Assembly (NCBI GenBank): GCA_964456525.1
Contig: CAYWAP010000037.1
Location: 1-17,389, forward strand
DNA length: 17,389 nt
Source of the DNA: Onthomonas sp964456525
GTDB taxonomy: Bacteria > Bacillota > Clostridia > Oscillospirales > Oscillospiraceae
Reading direction: 5' to 3'
Shown here in pieces: positions 12,801 through 17,389 of this stretch (positions are counted from its first letter, which is position 1; each line of letters begins with the position of its first letter). A program made the position numbers and the translations under genes. Under the pieces are notes generated by a model that did no database searches, had not been told where the DNA came from, and saw nothing but the letters and a program-made list of their open reading frames with translations.

Positions 12801-13580
12801 TCAGGCAACTTTCACCCGCTCCGCCGCCAGCGCCAGCAGAATCCGGCTCACGTCTTCGCGCAGAACCCAATCCACATGCGCCCGCTCTTCCGGGCCGCTG
12901 CTGCGGCCCAACCGCTGGGATACCACCAGCAGCGTCGCGCCATTGCATCCCATTTTGGCCATGCAGCGGCTGAACAGGCTGCTATACTGATCCATCGCTT
13001 CCGCGCCGCTTCTCAGCACGGCCTCCATCTGCACCTGCACGGCCATACGGGTCTGGCAGGAGAAGACAATCCGGGTGTTGGTATGAATATTCTGCTGGTA
13101 AGCCGCCTTGTTAATCCACATAACGCCTCTGGGCGGTGTACGGCGCGCCTCCATATCCAGTTCCTCATGGGACGGCTCCAGATACTGGAGGGGATCGCCT
13201 CCGTGAATCACTTTATTGGGCACAATCAGGCTGCCCGCTTTCAGTTCCTGGTTCAACGCGGTGGCCTGGTCCAAAAACAGCACGCGGGAACAATCCAGCT
13301 CTGCAATGGACAGCACGCTGTCCATCACGCCGCCGCACAGGCCGGTGCAAACCCATGCGATTCGCAGTTCCCCGCTGATCACCAGATACTGTCCCACACC
13401 GCGGCAGGTAATCTGTACATTCGGATTCCCCTGGAGAACGTCCTCCGGACGCCATGCAGGAGAGAAAACAATCAAATCATAGTGCTCCTTAGGCAGAATG
13501 CCTGCATGCACGTCGGGAGTGTTGGTCAGGTCAGAATGGATCGGGAAAACGTTCATTTTCTTAGAGTCCATATTGATCAT
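12801..13580 (-). CDS. Phosphorylase-superfamily-like protein, function unknown
   Basis: A 259-residue cytosolic protein. The pattern resembles nucleoside phosphorylases: HYDLIVFSPAW (34-42), a Gly-rich WVCTGLCGGVMDSV (76-89), ELDCSRVLFLDQATALN followed by KAGSLIVPNKVIHGGDP (94-130, like the LG...GTAG...GDLVIP core of the family), and a C-terminal helix/strand pair MDQYSSLFSRCMAKMG...LLVVSQ (196-222). In active enzymes the equivalent of MDQYS is usually M-x-M-E, with Glu binding ribose, and the last strand ends in SD. Here both are changed, so substrate use is doubtful. AAAGGAG sits 6 nt before the ATG. A perfect promoter and a 150-nt leader with hairpins precede it. The fold call is moderate; function is not assigned. 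Confidence 0.6.
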   Translation of the reverse strand: MINMDSKKMNVFPIHSDLTNTPDVHAGILPKEHYDLIVFSPAWRPEDVLQGNPNVQITCRGVGQYLVISGELRIAWVCTGLCGGVMDSVLSIAELDCSRVLFLDQATALNQELKAGSLIVPNKVIHGGDPLQYLEPSHEELDMEARRTPPRGVMWINKAAYQQNIHTNTRIVFSCQTRMAVQVQMEAVLRSGAEAMDQYSSLFSRCMAKMGCNGATLLVVSQRLGRSSGPEERAHVDWVLREDVSRILLALAAERVKVA

Positions 13581-13601
13581 AATTAGCTCCTTTCAAAATC
13601 A

Positions 13602-13636
13602 GGAAGCATTGCTTCCATGCCGGAAACGCGTCCGGC
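13602..13636 (-). promoter_or_regulatory. Double hairpin in the leader of the phosphorylase-like gene
   Basis: Two adjacent perfect inverted repeats lie just upstream of the ribosome binding site: GGAAGCA-T-TGCTTCC (13602-13616) and GCCGGA-N6-TCCGGC (13619-13636). A third element, ATGCCGG/CCGGCAT, could compete with the second. They may control translation or bind a protein. Confidence 0.5.
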
Positions 13637-13737
13637 CGCCAAACCTGCCGGCATCAGAGAACTGAGCGTCCAGCTCTGTAAAAATTTTTTACATTAGAAT
13701 GTTGCTCTGTAATCGTTATCACCGCAGGTTTTCACGA

Positions 13738-13766
13738 ATTATATCAGCGAAATTGTGCTTTGTCAA
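13738..13766 (-). promoter_or_regulatory. Perfect-consensus sigma-A promoter for the phosphorylase-like gene
   Basis: On the minus strand, TTGACA (13761-13766) and TATAAT (13738-13743) are exactly 17 bp apart. The predicted start is near 13731, leaving a leader of about 150 nt. It lies just downstream of the helicase terminator, so the gene is an independent unit. Confidence 0.9.
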
Positions 13767-13790
13767 TACTTCCCATTCGTTAAAATGCAC

Positions 13791-13821
13791 AAAAACGCCG
13801 CCGGACTGGGAGCCCGGCGGC
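13791..13821 (-). terminator. Rho-independent terminator of the DEAD-box helicase gene
   Basis: GCCGCCGG (13797-13804) and CCGGCGGC (13814-13821) form a perfect 8-bp GC stem. On the minus strand it is followed by GTTTTT (13791-13796). It lies about 38 nt past the helicase stop. Confidence 0.88.
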
Positions 13822-13858
13822 AGAAACAAACCAAAGTTTTACATTTTCGACACAATCT

Positions 13859-15034
13859 TTACCCGACGACCATCAGGCAGCCATCCTCATCATACTTCAG
13901 CTTTTGGATGGCGAATTTCTGTGTCCGCTCGATTTCATCCATCTTGATGGCGTCTGTGATGGTGGAACAGAAGGTGTAGCTGACTCCATGTTTCTTCGCC
14001 CGTCCGGTGCGTCCAATGCGGTGAATATAGTATTCCTGCTCATCGGGCACATCATAGTTGAAGACAACATCCACATCATCAATGTCCAGCCCCCGCGCCG
14101 CCACATCCGTGGCCACCAGAACCCGGAGCTTTCCGTCCCGGAACTTCTGCAAGGTTCTCTCACGCACCTTCTGCTGGATGGAGCCGTGAATGGCCTCACA
14201 GGGGATTTGCTCCATCTTTAACCGGGCCGTCAGGCGGTCTGTCATATTTTTGGTGTTGCAGAAGGCGATGGCGCGCTCATATTCACCGGCGAACAGCAGG
14301 GCGACCATTGTGTCAAACTTGGCCTCCCGGGAGTCCAGTGCAATGCGGTACTGCTGAATGTCGGGGGCGTCCTCCGCCACGGCGCGAACCGTGACTTCAA
14401 CGGGATCCCGCTGATAGACCCAGGAAATGTCCATGACCTCACGGCTGATGGTGGCGGAAAACAGCCCCAGATGTTTGCGGTTGGGCATCATGTCCAGAAT
14501 TTTGGTGACGTCATCAATAAAGCCCATGTCCAGCATCCGGTCGGCCTCGTCCAGAATCACCGTCTGAACCTTGTCCAGCTGAATGGCGCCGCGCTTTTTG
14601 CAGTCCATTAACCGTCCGGGCGTGGCCACAACAATCTGCGGATGCTTCTGCATCTGCCGGATCTGCTTCTCAATGGGCTTTCCGCCGTACAGGCAGACCA
14701 CCCGAACCCCCTTCTTGGCCCCGCACAGAAACGTCAGTTCATCGCGAATCTGGATGGCCAGCTCACGGGTGGGGGCCAGAATCAGGCTGGTCACATCCTT
14801 CCCGGCCGGGTCTGTGTGCTCCACGATGGGTATGCCAAAGGCGAAGGTCTTGCCCGTGCCGGTGGGCGCCTTTGCCACAACATCTTTATGTTCCAGAAGG
14901 GGCGGGATACAGCCCCCCTGAATCGGGGTCGCGATCTCATATCCCTTTTGCTTCAATACCTTCATAATTTCGGGCGACAGATTTAAACTGTCATACCGAA
15001 CTTCTTCATTCATTTCAATGCCATTGATTTCCAT
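13859..15034 (-). CDS. DEAD-box ATP-dependent RNA helicase
   Basis: A 391-residue two-RecA-domain helicase core with every motif: Q (TPIQ, 36-39), I (APTGTGKT, 56-63), Ia (APTREL, 87-92), GG (117-118), Ib (TPGR, 138-141), II (DEAD, 162-165), III (SAT, 193-195), V (ATDVAARGLD, 308-317) and VI (HRIGRTGR, 338-345). It lacks a long basic or RNA-binding C-terminal tail, ending soon after ERTQKFAIQKLKYDEDG, so it is a minimal helicase. It unwinds short RNA duplexes in ribosome assembly or mRNA turnover; the exact role is not visible. I choose the ATG at 15034, with AAAGGA 9 nt upstream, over the ATG at 15052, which would lie only about 5 nt from the predicted transcription start. It is divergent from htpG. 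Confidence 0.93.
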   Translation of the reverse strand: MEINGIEMNEEVRYDSLNLSPEIMKVLKQKGYEIATPIQGGCIPPLLEHKDVVAKAPTGTGKTFAFGIPIVEHTDPAGKDVTSLILAPTRELAIQIRDELTFLCGAKKGVRVVCLYGGKPIEKQIRQMQKHPQIVVATPGRLMDCKKRGAIQLDKVQTVILDEADRMLDMGFIDDVTKILDMMPNRKHLGLFSATISREVMDISWVYQRDPVEVTVRAVAEDAPDIQQYRIALDSREAKFDTMVALLFAGEYERAIAFCNTKNMTDRLTARLKMEQIPCEAIHGSIQQKVRERTLQKFRDGKLRVLVATDVAARGLDIDDVDVVFNYDVPDEQEYYIHRIGRTGRAKKHGVSYTFCSTITDAIKMDEIERTQKFAIQKLKYDEDGCLMVVG

Positions 15035-15064
15035 GCTATTCGTTCCTTTCATCCGTTCCCTGTC

Positions 15065-15093
15065 AGTGTATCACAGCTGTCCCCCCTTTTCAA
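15065..15093 (-). promoter_or_regulatory. Sigma-A promoter of the DEAD-box helicase gene
   Basis: On the minus strand, TTGAAA (15088-15093), a 17-bp spacer and TACACT (15065-15070). The predicted start is near 15058, about 24 nt before the chosen ATG. Confidence 0.75.
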
Positions 15094-15229
15094 TGGCTGA
15101 ATTGACTGGGATTTCGGGAAATGGAATCCCCTGCCCCATCTGGGCAGCATTGCCCTGTGATATTCCTCCCAGATCGGTGATGCGGTCAATCGAAATCAAA
15201 ATTTTTTGTTAACAACCGGGATTTTCCCC

Positions 15230-15258
15230 TTGCAATTTGCCGGGAAAAGGTATATGAT
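15230..15258 (+). promoter_or_regulatory. Sigma-A promoter of htpG
   Basis: TTGCAA (15230-15235), a 17-bp spacer and TATGAT (15253-15258). The predicted start is near 15265, which puts the CIRCE element at about -3 to +24 and leaves a 5' leader of about 68 nt. Confidence 0.85.
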
Positions 15259-15261
15259 AAC

Positions 15262-15288
15262 TTAGCACTCAAAAGAAGCGAGTGCTAA
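15262..15288. promoter_or_regulatory. CIRCE element (HrcA operator) controlling htpG
   Basis: TTAGCACTC (15262-15270), nine spacer bases, GAGTGCTAA (15280-15288). This is an exact match to the CIRCE consensus (TTAGCACTC-N9-GAGTGCTAA). It overlaps the transcription start, where HrcA binding blocks transcription until heat or misfolded protein titrates GroEL. Confidence 0.97.
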
Positions 15289-15332
15289 ACTATCGTTTAT
15301 CATATCATTCTATATATAAGAGGTACTTCACT

Positions 15333-17249
15333 ATGGCTAAAAAAGAGTTCAAAGCGGAATCCAAACGTATGTTGGATTTGATGATCAACAGCATCTACAC
15401 CCATAAGGAAATTTTCCTGCGGGAGATCATCTCCAACGCCAGCGACGCCATTGACAAGCTGGCCTACCGCGCCCTGACGGACGACCAGGTGGGTCTCAAC
15501 CGCAGCGACTTCAAAATCGACATCACCGTTGACCAGGTGGGCCGCACGCTGACGGTTTCCGACAACGGCATCGGCATGGATGCCGATGAACTGGAGGAGC
15601 ATCTGGGCACCATTGCCAACTCCGGCTCCCTGCAGTTCAAGCAGCAGATGGCCCAACAGGAGGGCGACAGCCAGGATGTGGACATCATCGGCCAGTTCGG
15701 CGTGGGCTTCTACTCCGCTTTCATGGTTGCCGATGAGATTCGCGTCGTCACCCGCCCCTATGGCTCTGAGACGGCCTACGAATGGGTTTCCAACGGCGCC
15801 GACGGCTACGAAATCCACGAGACGGTGAAGGACACCGTGGGCACGGACGTCATCATGCACATAAAGCCCAACACCGACGAAGAAAATTACGATGAATTCC
15901 TGGAGCAGTACCGCATTCAGGAGCTGATTAAGAAATACTCCGACTATATTCACTATCCCATCCAGATGATGATGACGAAGTCCCGTCAAAAGCCCCGCCC
16001 CGAGGACGCAGGCGATGACTACAAGCCGGAGTGGGAGGATTATCAGGAGCTGGAGACGCTGAACTCCATGAAGCCCATCTGGCAGCGCCCCAAAGATGAG
16101 GTCACCCAGGAAGAATACGACTCCTTCTATCAGGATAAATTCTCCGACTATTCCAAGCCCCTGTCCACCCTGCGCGTCACCACGGAGGGCAGCGTCTCCT
16201 ATACAGCGCTGCTGTTTATTCCCGGTCAGGCGCCTTACGATTTCTACACCCGGGACTTTGAAAAGGGTTTGCAGCTCTACTCTTCCGGCGTGCTGATTAT
16301 GGACAAGTGCGCGGACCTGCTGCCCGAGCACTTCCGCTTCGTCAAAGGCATTGTAGACACCCCCGACGTCTCCCTGAACATCTCCCGTGAGATGCTCCAG
16401 CACACCCGCAGCCTGAAGGTCATCGCCAAGAATCTGGAGAAGAAGATCAAAGCGGAGCTCTCCCGCCTGCTCAAAGAGGATCGTGAGACGTATGAGAAGT
16501 TCTGGAAAGCCTTCGGTCCGCAGATCAAATACGGCTGCTATTCCGACTATGGCGCGCACAAGGATCTGCTGAAAGACCTGCTGCTGTTCGTCTCCTCCGC
16601 CAACGAAAAGGGTACGACCCTGGCTGAGTACAAGGAGCGCATGCCGGAAGACCAGCCCTTCATTTACTACGCAGTGGGTGAGGATGCCACCCAACTGTCC
16701 AAACTGCCCCAGGCTGAGCGGATTTTGGACAAGGGCTATGAGATTTTGTACCTGACGGAGGACGTGGACGAGTTCACCGTCCAGTCACTCCAGGAGTACG
16801 ATGGCAAAAAGCTCAAGAGCATCAACGATGAGGACGCCCTTCCGGAGACGGAAGAGGAGAAGAAGGCCGCCGAAGAAAAGGCCGAGGAGTCAAAGGATGT
16901 CATGTCCTTCCTGAAGGAGACGCTGGGCGACAAGATCAAGGAGGCCCGGGTTTCCAAAATCCTGAAGTCCCACGCGGTCTGCATGACCTCAGACGGCCCC
17001 ATCACCATTGAGATGGAAAAGAGCCTGAAAATGCACGGTCAGGACATGATGGGCTTCAAAGCGGAGCGTGTTCTGGAGCTGAATCCCGATGCCCCGGTCT
17101 TCGCCGCCTTGAAAACCGCCATCACGGAAGATCCGGAAAAGGCGAAAAAATACGCGGAACTTCTGTACAATCAGGCCCTGCTGATTGCCGGCCTGCCCAT
17201 CGAGGACCCCGCCGCCTATACCGACGCCGTTTGCAGCCTCATGGTGTAA
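15333..17249 (+). CDS. htpG: Chaperone HtpG (bacterial Hsp90)
   Basis: A 638-residue Hsp90. The N-terminal GHKL ATPase has REIISNASDAIDKL with E31 and N35, SDNGIGM with D77, LGTIANSGS (91-99) and GQFGVGFYSAFMVADE (120-135). The middle domain carries LLFIPGQAPYDF and VDTPDVSLNISREMLQ (341-356). The C-terminal dimerisation domain is reached through a charged stretch (LPETEEEKKAAEEKAEES, about 524-541) and ends in EDPAAYTDAVCSLMV. No MEEVD tail is present, as expected in bacteria. The frame extends upstream to 15282, but that codon overlaps CIRCE. The ATG at 15333 has AAGAGG 8 nt upstream and matches the family start MAKKEFKAE. It folds client proteins in the cytosol under stress. Confidence 0.97.
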   Translation: MAKKEFKAESKRMLDLMINSIYTHKEIFLREIISNASDAIDKLAYRALTDDQVGLNRSDFKIDITVDQVGRTLTVSDNGIGMDADELEEHLGTIANSGSLQFKQQMAQQEGDSQDVDIIGQFGVGFYSAFMVADEIRVVTRPYGSETAYEWVSNGADGYEIHETVKDTVGTDVIMHIKPNTDEENYDEFLEQYRIQELIKKYSDYIHYPIQMMMTKSRQKPRPEDAGDDYKPEWEDYQELETLNSMKPIWQRPKDEVTQEEYDSFYQDKFSDYSKPLSTLRVTTEGSVSYTALLFIPGQAPYDFYTRDFEKGLQLYSSGVLIMDKCADLLPEHFRFVKGIVDTPDVSLNISREMLQHTRSLKVIAKNLEKKIKAELSRLLKEDRETYEKFWKAFGPQIKYGCYSDYGAHKDLLKDLLLFVSSANEKGTTLAEYKERMPEDQPFIYYAVGEDATQLSKLPQAERILDKGYEILYLTEDVDEFTVQSLQEYDGKKLKSINDEDALPETEEEKKAAEEKAEESKDVMSFLKETLGDKIKEARVSKILKSHAVCMTSDGPITIEMEKSLKMHGQDMMGFKAERVLELNPDAPVFAALKTAITEDPEKAKKYAELLYNQALLIAGLPIEDPAAYTDAVCSLMV

Positions 17250-17253
17250 TCAC

Positions 17254-17291
17254 AAACCTTCCCGCCGCCTTTGGCCCCGGGGAGGTTTTTT
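17254..17291 (+). terminator. Rho-independent terminator of htpG
   Basis: AACCTTCCC (17255-17263) pairs with GGGGAGGTT (17279-17287) over 9 bp with one G-U, followed by a six-T run. It begins 5 nt after the htpG stop. Confidence 0.85.
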
Positions 17292-17310
17292 CGGTTTTTC
17301 CCGGCGAAAA

Positions 17311-17335
17311 GGGCGCGGCAACGTCTGCCGCGCCC
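17311..17335. other. Perfect GC-rich 10-bp hairpin downstream of htpG
   Basis: GGGCGCGGCA (17311-17320) and TGCCGCGCCC (17326-17335) are exact inverted repeats around ACGTC. There is no T-run on either side, so termination alone is not a full explanation. Confidence 0.8.
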
Positions 17336-17346
17336 TCAGCCTGTCG

Positions 17347-17374
17347 AAAAAGGTCACCGAAAGGCGGCCTTTTT
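17347..17374. terminator. Second, bidirectional terminator-like hairpin
   Basis: AAAAAGG (17347-17353) and CCTTTTT (17368-17374) flank an inner stem capped by a GAAA tetraloop, with one A-C mismatch. With an A-run and a T-run it could stop transcription from both sides, including from a gene right of the window. Confidence 0.7.
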
Positions 17375-17389
17375 CTCGCATAGGAGAGA

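Noticed and set aside
15282..15332. Longer htpG start at 15282
   Set aside because: It lies inside the CIRCE element, adds a non-family sequence and has no ribosome binding site; 15333 is clearly better.
15300..16694. 464-codon minus-strand frame opposite htpG
   Set aside because: Antisense to an unmistakable Hsp90; no promoter or ribosome binding site seen.

Overview
The window (about 57-60% GC by eye) looks like a low-redundancy stretch of a Bacillota (Firmicutes) chromosome, most likely a clostridial/Oscillospiraceae-type gut anaerobe. That placement is inference. It rests on a SleB-type spore-cortex hydrolase, a YmdB phosphodiesterase, a Gram-positive-sized signal peptidase I, a ferredoxin-type aldo/keto reductase, strong AGGAGG ribosome binding sites, sigma-A promoters and a CIRCE heat-shock operator.

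Left half (1-8053, all minus strand): the packaging, head and tail module of a siphovirus-type prophage, read right to left. The order is small terminase, large terminase, portal, scaffold, P22-type coat protein, head-tail connector, head-closure protein, tail terminator, tail tube, tail assembly chaperone with a programmed-frameshift arrangement, and a tape measure protein that runs off the left edge. Genes overlap or abut, and most have good Shine-Dalgarno sequences. One sigma-A promoter just upstream of the small terminase (8085-8112) can drive the whole cluster. No integrase, repressor, replication or lysis gene is visible. The module stops against an ordinary-looking chromosomal gene across a 430-bp gene-free stretch rich in palindromes.

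Right half (8484-17249): chromosomal genes. sleB (+) ends at a very strong terminator. It is followed by a ymdB-lepB-NUDIX operon (+) with its own promoter and by a two-domain aldo/keto reductase (+). Convergent to the latter is a phosphorylase-superfamily-like gene (-) with a perfect consensus promoter and a structured leader. Then comes a DEAD-box RNA helicase (-), divergent from htpG (+). htpG carries a perfect CIRCE element overlapping its transcription start, so HrcA control is expected.

The points most worth a second look are the non-canonical frameshift site in the tail chaperone pair, the recent 81-bp duplication inside the tape measure gene, the phage/host junction with nested palindromes and no integration genes, the phosphorylase-like protein with a changed active-site motif and hairpin-rich leader, a possible three-way-junction RNA after the NUDIX gene, and CIRCE-controlled htpG. 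I see no clearly new defence or mobile system, CRISPR array, rRNA or tRNA.
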